Part shown: positions 8,413 to 19,735 of the stretch, piece after piece | Numbering within the stretch: position 1 is the stretch's first letter | Layout: each line of letters opens with the position of its first letter | From: Candidatus Zixiibacteriota bacterium | Lineage (GTDB): Bacteria; Zixibacteria; MSB-5A5; WJJR01; JAJRUJ01 | Direction of reading: 5' to 3' | Assembly (NCBI GenBank): GCA_020051695.1 | Contig: JAGVQM010000030.1 | Span: 1-64,000 of the forward strand | Length of the DNA: 64,000 nucleotides | Notes under the pieces: model-generated | Databases searched by the model: none | Seen by the model: only the letters and a program-made list of their open reading frames with translations | Told to the model about the DNA's origin: nothing | Made by a program: the position numbers and the translations under genes

Positions 8413-11400
8413 ATGATTCACCGTCCCTCAGGCATCAAATGGCGCATCCTTCTGCCGCTGGTCATGGCGGTCCTGGTGCTGCTGGCGGCATCGTTGACCA
8501 GCATTTATCGGCTTCACCAGCGCCAGCTCGACGAAAGTGTCGCGACACTTGTCGAGCAGACGCGCATATCGTTCGAGATGCTGGTTGCCAAAGAAGTGCA
8601 GATGATGGAAGCGCAGTTGGACTTTCTCCAGGAGAACGGCCGACTTCAGCGCTTGTGGGAATCCCGCGACCGGGAAGCGCTCACACAGTATGCCGCACCG
8701 CTATTTCAACAACTCCGGGCCAGATACCGGATAACTCACTTCTACTTGATCGAACCGGACCAGGTGTGTTTCCTGCGCGTGCATAATCCCGCCCGTCACG
8801 GCGACATCATTGAGCGCGCCACATTGGCCCGGGCCGCAGACCGGGGAACGACATCGTGGGGCCTCGAGCTGGGCCCCCTCGGCATCTTCGCCCTGCGCGT
8901 GGTCCGGCCCTGGCTCATCGACGGACAAACCGCCGGGTATCTCGAATTGGGTATGGAGATCAATCACCTGACTCCCCTGATGAGCCGAACAGTAAAAACT
9001 GATTTCTTTTTTATCGTCGACAAGTCTTTTCTCACCCGTGAGGGGTGGGAAGAAGGATTGGCCGTCACCGGCCAAACGGGCGACTGGGACCTGTTCCCCG
9101 GTTTCGTCATTGCCGACCGCAGCATCGCCGAGGTCCCGCCGCAGATTGCCGATTCCTGGAACTCGAATCGGGCCGGGCCGGGGAATGCCCTATTCACCAT
9201 CGAGCGGGACGGCCGGACATACTGCGGCGGCTTCATCCCCATGCTCGATGCCGCCGGACGCCGAGTCGGAGATATTGCCGCGCTGTATGATTTAACGCGC
9301 GAGCAATCGCGGTTACGGTCGGCCATGATGCGCCTGATTGTTGTTGCGGTGCTGATCTGCGGGTTGCTGACCGTTTTGTTCTATATCCTGATCGGGCGCA
9401 TTATCCCCCGGCTGATTGCTACGTATGACAAACTCACCGGCGAAATTGTCCAACGCGAACGTGCCGAGCAGGAACTCAAAGAATTATCGGCACGCAATGA
9501 AGCCATCCTAGCCGCCGTTCCGGATATTATTGCCGAAGTTGACGTGAACAAGACATACACCTGGCTGAACGATTCGGGTCTGGCGTTTTTAGGAGAAGAC
9601 GCCATCGGCAAACCCGCAGAATACTATTTTGCCGGAGAACAGGATACGTACGCGAAAGTCAAACCGCTGTTCGGCGGCGATGAGGAATTCGTTTACGTCG
9701 AGAGCTGGCAACGACGCAAAGATGGCGCAAAGCGGCTTTTAGCCTGGTGGTGCCGGGTACTCCGGAATGCCGACGGCACGGTCACCGGCGCGCTGTCCAC
9801 CGCGCGGGATATTACCGAGCAGAAACAAACCGAGCGTGAATTGTCGAGGAGTGAAGCCGCCTTGAAACAAGCCCAGCGGTCCGCACATTTCGGCAGCTGG
9901 GAGTGGGATATCGCCGGACACTCCCTGCAGTTATCCGACGAAATGTGCAATATCTACGGTTTGTCGCCCGGCAGCCGATTCGATGATCTGTTTGTGATGA
10001 TGGGTTCGATGACCCACCCGGAGGACAAAGACTGGATGCTGGAACGCATGCGGCAGTATATGGTCGCGAATGAGCCAAAAGAATCATTCGTTCACCGTAT
10101 CCGCCGTTCTGACGGCGAGGCCAGGTGGGTCCTGGCGACACGGCCCGAAATTCGGCGGCGCGGCGCCGACGGTGAGCCGGAAATCATGAGTGGCACGGTC
10201 CAGGACATCACCGAAATGAAACTCATCGAGCAGGCCTATGCTGATTCAGAATTAAGGTTTAGGACTTTGTTTGAATCATCCGGCGATGCCATCATGCTGT
10301 TCGACGAAAAGGGGTTTTTCGATTGCAACGAGTCAACGCTGAAGATCTTCGGATGCTCCTCCCGGTCGGAGTTCCTGGGCAAACATCCCAGTGAGTTGTC
10401 ACCCCCGACGCAACCGGACGGCCGGGATTCGATGGAATCGGCGAATGAGCATATTGCCGCCGCCATGAAACAAGGAAGCGACAGATTCGAATGGCTGCAC
10501 TGCCGCCTGGACGGCACTCCGTTTCCTGCGGAAGTGCTGCTCAATGCGCTGGAACTTGAAGGAAAAAGGATTTTGCAGGCGGTAGTCCGCGACATCACCG
10601 ATCGCAAGCACGCCGAAAAGGAAATCAGTAAATTCAAGACCATTGCCGAACACGCTTCGTATGGTGTAGCCATCGTCGATCTGCAAGGGAATATCCTCTA
10701 TATTAATGAATATTTCGCCGAATTGCATGGCTTTACAGTCGCGGAACTTCTCGGAAAACACCTGAGTATATGCCATACGCCGGAGCAGATGCGCGACTCG
10801 GCAATGATGGATCCAGACACGTTGTCCGCCGGTGCATTCAGTTCCCTGGAGGTCTGGCATAAACACCGTGACGGTCGCGTATTCCCCACGTTGATGAGCG
10901 GCGTAGTCATTAAAGACAAAAACGGCAAACCGTCGTACCTCACCGCCACCGCGTCGGATATCACGGAGATCAAACGCAAAGAGAGCGCCTTGCGGGAATC
11001 GGAGGAGTACAGCCGTTCCATTATTGAAACCGCCAACGACGCCTTCGTCGCCATCAATGCCGACGGCCTGCTAATCGACTGGAACCGCCAGGCCGAAAAC
11101 ATCTTCGGCTGGACCCGCACTGAAATCCTCGGCCGCCCGATCACCGAAATCATTATTCCCCCCGGCAACAGACAAAACCATCTCGCAGGGTTGAACCATT
11201 TTCTCAGCATCGGCGAGGGCCCGATCCTCAATGAACGCGTCGAAATCAACGCGGTCCACCGCGACGGGCATGAATTCCCGGTGGAATTGACCGTGTGGCC
11301 GGTCCGCTTCGGCCAGACGACATATTTTAACGCCTTCCTGCATGATATAACCGTACGCAAGCAGACCGAAGAACAGTTGCGCAGTTCGCGGGAGGAAGCC

Positions 11401-13116
11401 GAAGCGGTCAATGTCCAACTGGAGAAAGTCCTTCATGAAGTGTCCAGTATGGCGGTCAAGGCCGAGGCCGCCAGCATGGCCAAAAGCGAATTTTTGGCCA
11501 ATATGAGCCATGAAATCCGCACGCCGATGAACGGCATCATCGGCATGACTGATTTGTGCCTCGATACCGAGATCACCGAAGAACAGCGTGAATATTTATC
11601 GATGGTGAAATCCTCCTCGGACCAGTTATTGACCATAATCAATGATATCCTGGACTTTTCCAAAATCGAGGCCGGGCAAATGGTGCTCGAGGCGGTGGAA
11701 TTCAGTCTCCGCGAGACCATTGAAGCCGCCATCGAGGCAGTAACGTTCAAGGCAAACGAAAAAGGCTTGGAGTTTGTCAACTTTATTGACCCCCTCGTCC
11801 CCGACCGGGTGGTCGGAGACCCCGTGCGTCTCAGACAAATAATTCTCAACCTTGTCGGCAACGCGGTCAAATTCACCCTTGAAGGCGAAGTCGTCATCCG
11901 GGTGGAACTCGAAGCGTCGGATGGCCCGTTGCAGTTTCATTTCAGCGTCAGCGATACGGGTATCGGCATTCCGCGCGACAAACAAGAAGCGGTGTTCGAC
12001 AGTTTTACTCAGGCCGATGGCTCCACGACCCGGAAATTCGGCGGCACCGGCCTGGGCACAACGATCTCGCGGCAATTAGTCGAACTGATGGGTGGTACGA
12101 TCTGGGTCGAAAGCCCGACCAATACATCGGGCATCGGCGGGCCGGGGACGACCTTTCATTTCGTGCTGACTATGGACGTCCAGGAGGGGCAGCCATCGCG
12201 CATGAATACCGGATCAGCTTCTCCGGGGACCAGGTCCGCGTTAATTGTTGACGACAATCCCAACAACCGCCACTCGTTCGCCGCGCTCCTGGACCTCTGG
12301 GGGTTGGACCATCGGGAGGCCCCGGACGGCCGGGAAGCTCTGGCCGCAATGCAGCGGGCGGAACGGGACGGCCGCCCCTTCGAGTTGATCATCCTCGACC
12401 TTGGCATGCCGGATATGGACGGGTGGCAGGTATTGACCAGGATGAAAACCCATGGCTGGCTGGAACGGACCCGGGTCATCCTGCTCAGCTCGACATACTA
12501 TGCCGGCGAAATCGCCCGGGCCCGGGAGGCCGGGGCGCATGTGCTGTTGCGCAAACCGGTAAAAGACCGCCTGTTGCGCCGGGCATTGGTTGAAGCGCTG
12601 GGTTCCCCCCGCACACACTCGGCTGTGGAGGTAAATCCTGCAGACGAAAACGCGGAGACAGACCGGCAGCAACAGCAATCACCGGCGTCCCCCGCAATGC
12701 CGGGCAAAATCCTGTTGGTTGAAGATAATCTGGTGAATCAGCTGCTGGCCAGAAAACTGCTGGAGAAACGCGGTTATGGGGTGACACTCGCGGAAAACGG
12801 CCAGGCCGCACTTGACGTGCTCGACCGCGAGGAATTCGACGCCGTCCTGATGGACGTCCAGATGCCGGTCATGGGCGGCTTTAAAGCCACCGCGCACATC
12901 CGGCGCCGGGAGCAAACGACCGGACACCACCTGCCGATCATCGCGATGACGGCCAATGCGCTGGACGGTGACCGGGAAAAGTGTCTAACGGCGGGCATGG
13001 ACGATTATGTCAGCAAACCGATCAGGCCGCAAATCCTGTACGCCTGCCTCGAGAAATACCTTAAACCTCCTGCCGCGCGAGACAACGCGTTGTCGAACAA
13101 AGGAGCATCAGCATGA
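8413..13116 (+). CDS. hybrid sensor histidine kinase: dCache-like sensor, five PAS, HisKA, HATPase, two receivers
   Basis: 1567 residues. A membrane helix at about 10-32 is followed by a periplasmic domain to about residue 300 that resembles dCache_3 ([13 protein letters not shown] and GYLELGMEI are diagnostic phrases), then a second helix at about 303-326. Five PAS domains follow between about 355 and 990, each closing with a DIT motif (DITEQK, DITEMK, DITDRK, DITEIK, DITVRK). The HisKA phospho-acceptor is His1033 in [10 protein letters not shown], then comes an HATPase domain with DTGIGIP and GGTGLGT. Two receiver domains have Asp1329 and Asp1481 as acceptors. The stop overlaps the ATG of the HPt gene by four bases, so the two are translationally coupled. 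Confidence 0.93.
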   Translation: MIHRPSGIKWRILLPLVMAVLVLLAASLTSIYRLHQRQLDESVATLVEQTRISFEMLVAKEVQMMEAQLDFLQENGRLQRLWESRDREALTQYAAPLFQQLRARYRITHFYLIEPDQVCFLRVHNPARHGDIIERATLARAADRGTTSWGLELGPLGIFALRVVRPWLIDGQTAGYLELGMEINHLTPLMSRTVKTDFFFIVDKSFLTREGWEEGLAVTGQTGDWDLFPGFVIADRSIAEVPPQIADSWNSNRAGPGNALFTIERDGRTYCGGFIPMLDAAGRRVGDIAALYDLTREQSRLRSAMMRLIVVAVLICGLLTVLFYILIGRIIPRLIATYDKLTGEIVQRERAEQELKELSARNEAILAAVPDIIAEVDVNKTYTWLNDSGLAFLGEDAIGKPAEYYFAGEQDTYAKVKPLFGGDEEFVYVESWQRRKDGAKRLLAWWCRVLRNADGTVTGALSTARDITEQKQTERELSRSEAALKQAQRSAHFGSWEWDIAGHSLQLSDEMCNIYGLSPGSRFDDLFVMMGSMTHPEDKDWMLERMRQYMVANEPKESFVHRIRRSDGEARWVLATRPEIRRRGADGEPEIMSGTVQDITEMKLIEQAYADSELRFRTLFESSGDAIMLFDEKGFFDCNESTLKIFGCSSRSEFLGKHPSELSPPTQPDGRDSMESANEHIAAAMKQGSDRFEWLHCRLDGTPFPAEVLLNALELEGKRILQAVVRDITDRKHAEKEISKFKTIAEHASYGVAIVDLQGNILYINEYFAELHGFTVAELLGKHLSICHTPEQMRDSAMMDPDTLSAGAFSSLEVWHKHRDGRVFPTLMSGVVIKDKNGKPSYLTATASDITEIKRKESALRESEEYSRSIIETANDAFVAINADGLLIDWNRQAENIFGWTRTEILGRPITEIIIPPGNRQNHLAGLNHFLSIGEGPILNERVEINAVHRDGHEFPVELTVWPVRFGQTTYFNAFLHDITVRKQTEEQLRSSREEAEAVNVQLEKVLHEVSSMAVKAEAASMAKSEFLANMSHEIRTPMNGIIGMTDLCLDTEITEEQREYLSMVKSSSDQLLTIINDILDFSKIEAGQMVLEAVEFSLRETIEAAIEAVTFKANEKGLEFVNFIDPLVPDRVVGDPVRLRQIILNLVGNAVKFTLEGEVVIRVELEASDGPLQFHFSVSDTGIGIPRDKQEAVFDSFTQADGSTTRKFGGTGLGTTISRQLVELMGGTIWVESPTNTSGIGGPGTTFHFVLTMDVQEGQPSRMNTGSASPGTRSALIVDDNPNNRHSFAALLDLWGLDHREAPDGREALAAMQRAERDGRPFELIILDLGMPDMDGWQVLTRMKTHGWLERTRVILLSSTYYAGEIARAREAGAHVLLRKPVKDRLLRRALVEALGSPRTHSAVEVNPADENAETDRQQQQSPASPAMPGKILLVEDNLVNQLLARKLLEKRGYGVTLAENGQAALDVLDREEFDAVLMDVQMPVMGGFKATAHIRRREQTTGHHLPIIAMTANALDGDREKCLTAGMDDYVSKPIRPQILYACLEKYLKPPAARDNALSNKGASA

Positions 13117-13460
13117 AAATATTCGATTACGATCAGGCGCTGGGCATCGCGGACGGCGACCCCGAACTGCTCGGGGAGCTGGTCAGCTTGTTTCGCGAAA
13201 CCAGCCCGGCGCTGCTGGCGGAAATCAAGACAGCGATCGGTGAACAAAACCACGAACAGCTTCGCCGTGCGGCCCATACATTGAAAGGTTCAGCGGCCAA
13301 TGTCGGCGCCGCGACGCTCAGCGAGGCCGCACGGACCATGGAAACGGCCGTCGCCGCCGGGGATTTCACCGGAGCAACAAACCTCTACGAACAGGTGGCC
13401 GCCGAAATTCTGCGTTTTGCCGAAACCGCGGAAAAGACCCTCGAAGTCCGGGTTCCCTGA
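13113..13460 (+). CDS. HPt phosphotransfer protein
   Basis: 115 residues. A four-helix HPt domain carries phosphate between the receiver of the hybrid kinase and the downstream regulator. The phospho-accepting His55 sits in AAHTLKGSAANVGA, the classical HPt motif. Its ATG overlaps the stop of the kinase gene (ATGA), and the regulator gene starts 27 bases after it, so the three form one phosphorelay operon. Confidence 0.92.
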   Translation: MKIFDYDQALGIADGDPELLGELVSLFRETSPALLAEIKTAIGEQNHEQLRRAAHTLKGSAANVGAATLSEAARTMETAVAAGDFTGATNLYEQVAAEILRFAETAEKTLEVRVP

Positions 13461-13487
13461 TCTGCCCCGCGGGTGAGTGGATAGCAT

Positions 13488-14207
13488 ATGAGTATCCTGG
13501 TCATTGACGATGATCCGATATCGCTGAAGCTGGCCGCGGCCGTTCTCGGAAAACATAATTATACAGTGACGGCCAGGACATCGGGCAGGGAGGCACTCGA
13601 ATTTATCGCCTCAGGAGAACCCGTAGAGCTGGTCATTTCGGACATCATGATGCCGGAAATGGACGGCTTCGCCCTGCTCAATAAATTGCGGGCCGCTCCC
13701 TCGCTGCGCGACGTGCCGGTGATCCTGTGCACGTCGTTGAACGATAATACCTCAGTCGCCACCGGGATCAAACTCGGTGTTGCAGACTATATCACCAAAC
13801 CGATTAATCCGGAAACGCTGCTGAGCAAAGTCCAACGGGCATTGCACAACCGACAGGCGGCAGTGCTCATCGCCAGCGACCAGCAGGTACCCCGCGAACT
13901 TCTGGCCAGGACAATATCACGCGGGGGGTATCCCATCATTGCGGCCGGTTCCGGGGCGGAAGCCCTGCGGCTGCTCGCCGAACACCGGGTCGGCGTCATT
14001 TTGGCGGAGACAACGATGTCGCCGATGAACGGACTGGAACTGCTCACCACGGTCAGAAAGCAGTTTCCCAGTGTGCCGCTGGTGTTGATGGCCGACCGAA
14101 ACTGCCACGAAAAAGAAGATGTCCTGAAGGCGGGCGCCGACGGTTATCTGGCCAAGCCGCTCAACAACACTGAAATCATGAACCTGGTCAAACGATTCCT
14201 GAATTGA
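13488..14207 (+). CDS. response regulator with two receiver domains, the second with Glu at the acceptor site
   Basis: 239 residues made of two receiver domains and no DNA-binding or enzymatic output. The first is canonical: VIDDDP, acceptor Asp52 in ISDIMMPEMDG, and Lys in YITKPIN. The second (about residues 122-239) aligns with it, but the acceptor position is Glu174 (ILAETTMSPMNG) and the acidic pair is reduced to IASDQQ; the Lys in YLAKPLN is kept. Glu at this site cannot take phosphate in the normal way and often mimics the active state. It is probably the terminal acceptor of the upstream kinase/HPt relay, acting by protein contact. Confidence 0.88.
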   Translation: MSILVIDDDPISLKLAAAVLGKHNYTVTARTSGREALEFIASGEPVELVISDIMMPEMDGFALLNKLRAAPSLRDVPVILCTSLNDNTSVATGIKLGVADYITKPINPETLLSKVQRALHNRQAAVLIASDQQVPRELLARTISRGGYPIIAAGSGAEALRLLAEHRVGVILAETTMSPMNGLELLTTVRKQFPSVPLVLMADRNCHEKEDVLKAGADGYLAKPLNNTEIMNLVKRFLN

Positions 14208-14300
14208 GAGCGCAACGGAGCTTCGCCGCCAAGTACCCGATCATCGACAATCGCGCGACCTGCCGGCATGCAGTCTCGTCACCAGAAGAGAAATAAAAAA

Positions 14301-14340
14301 AAACGGAGCGGCGCAACGGCCGGAAACTCCGGTTATTTTA
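14301..14340. terminator. possible bidirectional terminator between convergent genes
   Basis: ACGGAG...CTCCGGT and a shorter CCGGA-AAC-TCCGG hairpin lie between an A-rich stretch (14291-14303) and TTATTTTATT (14333-14342). It could end both the phosphorelay operon and the convergent chemoreceptor operon. The stem is short. Confidence 0.45.
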
Positions 14341-14440
14341 TTCAAGGTACCGGCGCGGTTCTCCATCGATAACGCACCGGCCGGGAGCGCCGAAAACGGC
14401 CTGGTCTTCCCTGCACTACACGTCCAATTGTACAATGCCG

Positions 14441-16453
14441 CTAGTATTGCGCGGCGGTCTGTTTCTCCGCGCCTGCACCGCGGACAGAACCGGGGTCTTC
14501 CATATCCTCAACGTCATCGTCCCGTAACATCCAGTCGATTTCGGCTTTCGCGACGCTTTTTGCGTTTACCCGGGGCGGGACGTTGGGTTTGAGTGCTGTG
14601 GGACGTTTCGGTTGATGGTGGTAATCAGCTTCCTCGAAATCGTTCCTCATGCCGGTCACGATTTCCTGCAGATTACCGACGATCTCCTTCAATTCCCTGG
14701 ACTGCACATTGAGCTCTTCGGCCGCAGACGCGGACTCTTCGGCATTGGCGGCATTCGCCTGTGTTATTTGATCCATCTGCGTGGCGGTCGTATTGATCTG
14801 CTCGATGCCCTGGGCCTGTTCACCACTGGCGGCAGCGATCTCATTGACCAGTCCGGCGACCTTGCGCACGGACTCCACGATACTGGTCAAGGTGCCGGCC
14901 ACTTCCTGCGAAACCTGGACGCCGCCATCGGCGTTTTTCTGCGACTCCTCAATGAGTGCACTGGTATCACGAGCCGCCTGCGCGCTGCGCATGGCCAGGT
15001 TGCGTACTTCTTCCGCCACTACGGCAAAGCCCTTGCCCGCCTCACCGGCCCGGGCCGCCTCGACCGCAGCATTCAACGCCAGCAAGTTCGTCTGGAAGGC
15101 AATCTCGTCAATGGTCTTGATGATTTTGGCGGTCTTGTCCGATGATTTTTTGATATCGGAAATGGCATTGGACATCCGGGACATTGCCTCGTTGCCCTTT
15201 TCCGCCTGGCCGGACGCCGACACGGACAGACTGTTTGCTTCCTTGGCGCCGTCGGCATTCCGGCGGGCCATCGAAGCTGTTTGTTCCAGTGCCGCTGTGG
15301 TCTCTTCCAGCGACGAGGCCTGTTCCGAGGCCCCCGAAGCCATCTGCTGGCTGGCCGAGGCCACCTGGGTGGACGCAGCCAGGATACGGTTCGAACCCTC
15401 CGTCAAATCAGTAATGATCTTTTTCAACGGCCGGGCGATGGACCGATCGAGCATGAATGCCACAACCCCGCTGCCGATTAATCCGGCCAGGGTAATCACG
15501 ATCGACAGCAGCAGGACCTGCGACACCTGGGCCATGACATCCTCTTCGGGGACCAGTGCCGCCAGGCAGAGTTTGGACTGCCCCGCATTCGACGTACTGC
15601 CGGAGCGCAGGGAAGCAGCATCCAACACCCGGGAATACGTCATGAAATGCGGCTCATCGTTCCAATCCAGTTGTTCAATCACCAGGTCATTCGAACCGCG
15701 CATCCAGGAAACGGCTTTGGTGCTGCTGTTATCCGCGGCCCGGCCGATCATGCTCTCATCGGAATGACTTAAGACCATATTGCTCTCGGTGTCGAGGATC
15801 ACGGCCCCGCCGGAGGCGAATCCCCCGGAGCGCAACTGGTCGCCCAACGCGGCGACAAATCCCTGGACCTGGGTCCAATCCACAAACGCCAGCAATAAAC
15901 CGTCAACTTCCCCCGAAGAATTCCGTGCCGGAAAACTGAACAGCAGGGTCGAGGGAAAGTTTGTGCCTGAGCCATTCGCCGAGGACAGCGCCAGTTGCGC
16001 CGCGTAGCGGGGAGATTTGTCGAGCAGACTGACGGCCTCGCTGAAGACCTGTCCGGCGGACAGGCCGCTTTTCCTGCCGTCGCCGGCGAGCGCCAGGACC
16101 TTGCCGCTGGCGTCGGTCAAAGCCAGATCGGAAAACCCCGGGGCGTCCTGCAGCATGGAAACGAAGGCATCCTTGATTTCGCCGAGTGTTTCGAATTCAA
16201 TCGCCAGCCCGTAGATGTCCTCTTTGGTCCAATTGCTGAAGATATTCCACTGGTCGGCAAGAAACGCGTTCAGTTCTTTCGCTGCATTTTTATCGGTCAA
16301 CGTGAGGATTGTCCGGCTGGACTCCAGCGAGATATTCCGGGAATATTGATACGATACGAAAGCGATGACCAGGATCGGCACCGTCGTGAGGAGCACGCCG
16401 GCAAATAATTTCAATCTCAGCCCCCGCGTTGACCGAATACCCTTTTGTTTCAT
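14441..16453 (-). CDS. methyl-accepting chemotaxis protein
   Basis: 670 residues from the ATG at 16453; a start five codons upstream (16468) is possible but GGAG is better placed for 16453. A membrane helix at about 16-35 is followed by a periplasmic Cache-type ligand domain (to about 300), then a second helix at about 305-330, a HAMP segment ([13 protein letters not shown]) and a long methylation/signalling coiled coil. The hairpin tip [22 protein letters not shown] (about 448-470) is the CheW/CheA contact and is intact. No pentapeptide for CheR docking is seen at the C-terminus. The binding-protein gene lies 62 bases upstream on the same strand. Confidence 0.93.
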   Translation of the reverse strand: MKQKGIRSTRGLRLKLFAGVLLTTVPILVIAFVSYQYSRNISLESSRTILTLTDKNAAKELNAFLADQWNIFSNWTKEDIYGLAIEFETLGEIKDAFVSMLQDAPGFSDLALTDASGKVLALAGDGRKSGLSAGQVFSEAVSLLDKSPRYAAQLALSSANGSGTNFPSTLLFSFPARNSSGEVDGLLLAFVDWTQVQGFVAALGDQLRSGGFASGGAVILDTESNMVLSHSDESMIGRAADNSSTKAVSWMRGSNDLVIEQLDWNDEPHFMTYSRVLDAASLRSGSTSNAGQSKLCLAALVPEEDVMAQVSQVLLLSIVITLAGLIGSGVVAFMLDRSIARPLKKIITDLTEGSNRILAASTQVASASQQMASGASEQASSLEETTAALEQTASMARRNADGAKEANSLSVSASGQAEKGNEAMSRMSNAISDIKKSSDKTAKIIKTIDEIAFQTNLLALNAAVEAARAGEAGKGFAVVAEEVRNLAMRSAQAARDTSALIEESQKNADGGVQVSQEVAGTLTSIVESVRKVAGLVNEIAAASGEQAQGIEQINTTATQMDQITQANAANAEESASAAEELNVQSRELKEIVGNLQEIVTGMRNDFEEADYHHQPKRPTALKPNVPPRVNAKSVAKAEIDWMLRDDDVEDMEDPGSVRGAGAEKQTAAQY

Positions 16454-16515
16454 CGCACGCTCCATCATCCTATCCCCGGCCGCAGATCGGCTGCGGCCGG
16501 GAATATCGTCAGCAC

Positions 16516-17781
16516 TTATTCCAGTTCAGCAAGTTTTTTGGCCGATAGGCGGATGGCTTTCCATTCGGCGAAGGTCACCGCCGCCTGCTCACCCGCCATG
16601 CTCCCCAGGATCTCGAAATAATCGAGTTTGTATTTGTCTTTGAGCACTGCGGCTTCCGGCTTGCATTTCACCAGATAAACAGTCTGCACGGACTGATGGT
16701 CAAAATCGCGCCACATTTGCTTGTCTTTCAGCAGAGTGTATTCATGCCCTTCCAGCGCGGCAATGACCTGCGGCGTTTCAAAACTGTTCGCCCGCTCGAC
16801 TGCGGCTTTGTATTCCCACATAATGGTATAGGCCGAGGCGCCGGAGGTGCACGGATACCGGTTGTATTTGGTGCTGAATTTCTCTACAAATTCCTTACCG
16901 CGCGGATAGTCGTACTTATAGGGAATCTGCCAGCTCCAGGGCAGCGCCCCGATGACACCTTCCATGACCTTCGGCCCGCCGCCTTCGGCCATACCCAAAG
17001 TCAGGTTGGGAACGACAATCTGCATATCCTGTTTCATCCCCATGGCCGTCGCATTACGAATAGCCGTTTCCATATCGCGGCCGAATTCGACCAGAACCAG
17101 GACATCCGGCTTGACCACCTTGGCAAAACTCAGGGCTTTCTTGAAATCCTCGACCGTCGCCGTGGGGAACGGCGTTTTTATGCTCTTGTGTACCGACTCA
17201 TCCTGCGTACCGGTCAGTTCACGGACTGCGGCTTCGGTCGTCCAACCCCAGGTATAGTCGGCCGTGATATACAAATATTTCTTGTTCGGAAAATTGTTTT
17301 TCAGGTAATCACTGATGGCCTTTGCCGCCATCCAGGAATCATAACATTCGCGGAAGGTGGTTTTCAGCGCCTCGGTACCGGTCGTTTCGGTGGAATAGGT
17401 CAGCGTCCCGAAAAACGGAATATTACGGGAATGACAGACCTTGGCCGTGGCAATAGCTACTGCGCTGGATGAACCGCCGAAAATCATCTTCACGCCGTGC
17501 TGGTCGATCAGCTCGGTGGCATTGGCCGTGGCCACATCGGGTTTGGATTGTGTGTCACGCCAGACGATTTCCACCTGCTGGCCCAGGATACCGCCGGCAG
17601 CATTGATTTCCTCGACGGCCATTTCGGTGGCCCGCCATTGATCAAGTCCCTGCACTTCATACGGACCCGTTTTGGGGTAGTTCAAGCCGATCTTGACCGT
17701 GTCGCCCAGGGCCGAACCGGCGGCCACCAGCAGCAACGAGAACACCGTGATCAACATGATGAAGCCGGTTTTGCTTTTCAT
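16516..17781 (-). CDS. Liv-type (branched-chain amino acid family) ABC substrate-binding protein
   Basis: 421 residues from the ATG at 17781, chosen because GAGGAGGA lies just upstream. It has a Sec signal peptide (hydrophobic to about residue 21, then [10 protein letters not shown]). The mature part begins with the two-lobed type I binding fold of LivK-like proteins: [18 protein letters not shown], a GG-xx-GQ segment, and [14 protein letters not shown] for the ligand loop. These proteins bind amino acids, urea, amides or aromatic acids; the ligand cannot be read here. No permease or ATPase gene is nearby; its neighbours are a porin upstream and a chemoreceptor downstream. Confidence 0.9.
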   Translation of the reverse strand: MKSKTGFIMLITVFSLLLVAAGSALGDTVKIGLNYPKTGPYEVQGLDQWRATEMAVEEINAAGGILGQQVEIVWRDTQSKPDVATANATELIDQHGVKMIFGGSSSAVAIATAKVCHSRNIPFFGTLTYSTETTGTEALKTTFRECYDSWMAAKAISDYLKNNFPNKKYLYITADYTWGWTTEAAVRELTGTQDESVHKSIKTPFPTATVEDFKKALSFAKVVKPDVLVLVEFGRDMETAIRNATAMGMKQDMQIVVPNLTLGMAEGGGPKVMEGVIGALPWSWQIPYKYDYPRGKEFVEKFSTKYNRYPCTSGASAYTIMWEYKAAVERANSFETPQVIAALEGHEYTLLKDKQMWRDFDHQSVQTVYLVKCKPEAAVLKDKYKLDYFEILGSMAGEQAAVTFAEWKAIRLSAKKLAELE

Positions 17782-17878
17782 GATGCCTTTCCTCCTCAAT
17801 ATGCCGATGCGAGTGTTGCGCCGCCGGGCGTTACGGGCAAAGCCGTGAACGTCAACGGCGAGTCTCCACCCGCGATCT

Positions 17879-19063
17879 TTAGAAATTCAACGTGAACGAG
17901 GTCTGACCCCGCAGAGTTTTTGCGCTGTCGGAATCTTTGTATTTTGTCTGCCACTGCGAGACCTCGAAGCCCACGGACGCCATGGGCACCAGAGCATAGG
18001 TCAAGTTCCCGAAAATGCAGGAATTGTGCGACCGTGCTCCTGAACCGATATCATCGTCTTTCGGATCATCAAAACCATAACCAGTCGCCAGCTTCACCTT
18101 GGGTGACGCCTTGAACCACACGGAACCCCAAGCCCCGTTGGCGGAGACGCCGTCGACCGTGCTGGAATTCAGGATACCGCCGAGATAGCTGCCCAGGTTC
18201 TGGCCGGTCGACGCTTCCCCGGCAAAACCGAACCCACTGGCGAAATCGACCTGCAGGTGGCCCACGGCGCACCAGTTGGTGTAGGTCTCGGAGTTACCGA
18301 TATTGGTTTCCGCCTTTAACTGGCCCCACATGCCGGTGACCCCCGCCCGCAGCTTTCCACCCGAGGCGAATTTATGCTGAACGTCGAAATAGCCCTGGAC
18401 CGTCGGGATCCCGGCATCGGTGCCGTCATCCGAACCGTCAGAGGCCTCCCCGGCCGCCAGACTGAACGTGGGAGTTAAATTGCTGCCGATCGTCCGAAAC
18501 ACACCGCCGGCCAGCGTCATGTTTGTTTGCGGTCCAGCCGGGACCGTCTGCCACAGACTAATCTGCGCCCGACGATAACCGAAATTGCCGCAACCCCACA
18601 GTACAGCATAGTTCAACGTCGACGGGTTCAGCGGGGAAACCAGGTCCCACGATTGGCCGGCCAGCAGTTTCGTATTGCCGGACTGGATCGTGAAATAAGC
18701 GTGGCGCAGCATCAACAGGGCTTTATTTTCTGCGACTGTCGCCCCGGTGACACCCCCGTAAAGGTCAAATTCGATTTGTCCGCCGACTTTAACATTGCTG
18801 TATCCGTTCCCCGCAAGATTGACACCCAGCCGGGTCTGGTTGGCGGTCATGTTAAACTGCTCGTCATCCTGTCCGTCGTACTGCGGATTGACCCACATCA
18901 CAAAGTTCCCGTGACTGGTCAGGTTTTGATCGTACGACCCGTCCAGCTTGACATAGCCATACACTTTCACATCAACTGTCGGCTGGTCACCGGCCAGCGC
19001 CGCGAGGTTTCCGATAAGCAGCGCCCCGATGATCACGCCGGCATAAAATAGTCGCTTGTTCAT
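17879..19063 (-). CDS. outer-membrane porin-like beta-barrel protein
   Basis: 394 residues from the ATG at 19063, preceded by GGGAGGG. A signal peptide (ALLIGNLAALAGD) leads into a protein with alternating hydrophobic strands, beginning VDVKVYGYVKLDGSYD and ending in Phe (SFTLNF), as is usual for outer-membrane barrels. The NQTRLGVNL and QIEFDLYGG phrases resemble DcaP-like or general porins. It is 97 bases upstream of the binding-protein gene on the same strand, which suggests it admits the ligand of that protein. Confidence 0.85.
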   Translation of the reverse strand: MNKRLFYAGVIIGALLIGNLAALAGDQPTVDVKVYGYVKLDGSYDQNLTSHGNFVMWVNPQYDGQDDEQFNMTANQTRLGVNLAGNGYSNVKVGGQIEFDLYGGVTGATVAENKALLMLRHAYFTIQSGNTKLLAGQSWDLVSPLNPSTLNYAVLWGCGNFGYRRAQISLWQTVPAGPQTNMTLAGGVFRTIGSNLTPTFSLAAGEASDGSDDGTDAGIPTVQGYFDVQHKFASGGKLRAGVTGMWGQLKAETNIGNSETYTNWCAVGHLQVDFASGFGFAGEASTGQNLGSYLGGILNSSTVDGVSANGAWGSVWFKASPKVKLATGYGFDDPKDDDIGSGARSHNSCIFGNLTYALVPMASVGFEVSQWQTKYKDSDSAKTLRGQTSFTLNF

Positions 19064-19735
19064 TGTTCCCTCCCACAACGTGCGGTTTTCCGCGACTGCG
19101 CAACTGAACTGCTGTTTCGCCCCTCGAGCTTGCCCGGACTGGATCACAAGCTCCCTTGATCCATGCACAGATGAGAACAGCCCAACGACAAAAGTCCTCC
19201 TTTCGGCCGTTTGACGGTATCGATCTGTTATCTTTTCTCCGGTTTATTTCCATTGCAACAGCCGGCGGGTTGATCACCCGGCCGGCGTCAAATCACTCGC
19301 GATTTGTGCTAAGCCCCCGAAACTCATCGGCGCGTGGAGTGCAAGCTGCGAACGTCAGCGTGTCGAATCCCGAGACTCCGTGCCAAATATACAAGCCACC
19401 GATTTCGCCCATAACAGATGGCAGACGTCATTCCCCAATGGTGCTATTACTGATCATATCGGCAGATGCCGGGAATCTTCAACCCTCACCGCGGAGATTG
19501 CCGGGGCGGGCTGCAAAAATAATGGGAGAGGGGTCGATGGGAGGCGACGTGCGTAAGATATTGAATTGCAATATATTATCACATCATCGCATTAGGTGCA
19601 ACACGACGGAAGGGAGGATGCACGGGGCGGCAACAGGTGGCCGCAACCTTGGCCACGGTTTACGGTGCACGTAGGTCAAGCCGCCTGCGGCTTGACTCCT
19701 TTGTCAGGCGCCGGGGCGCCTGACCTACTCGCTGC
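19064..19735. other. 672-base gene-free region with intergenic hairpins
   Basis: No gene with support is seen. It should contain the porin promoter. A GCCGGC-GGGT/ACCC-GGCCGGC inverted repeat lies near 19260-19285. The distal end holds two repeated hairpin types: GTGGCC/GGCCAC at 19638-19656, related to a copy at 20553-20570, and the double-hairpin element at 19671-19728. Confidence 0.5.
19671..19728. repeat. double-hairpin intergenic element with GTAGGTCA/TGACCTAC ends
   Basis: The element begins GTAGGTCA and ends TGACCTAC. It encloses two hairpins: TCAAGCCGC/GCGGCTTGA and TCAGGCGCC/GGCGCCTGA. The same plan, with different stem sequences, recurs at 31805-31887 and, as a single hairpin, at 32278-32328. 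Confidence 0.7.
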
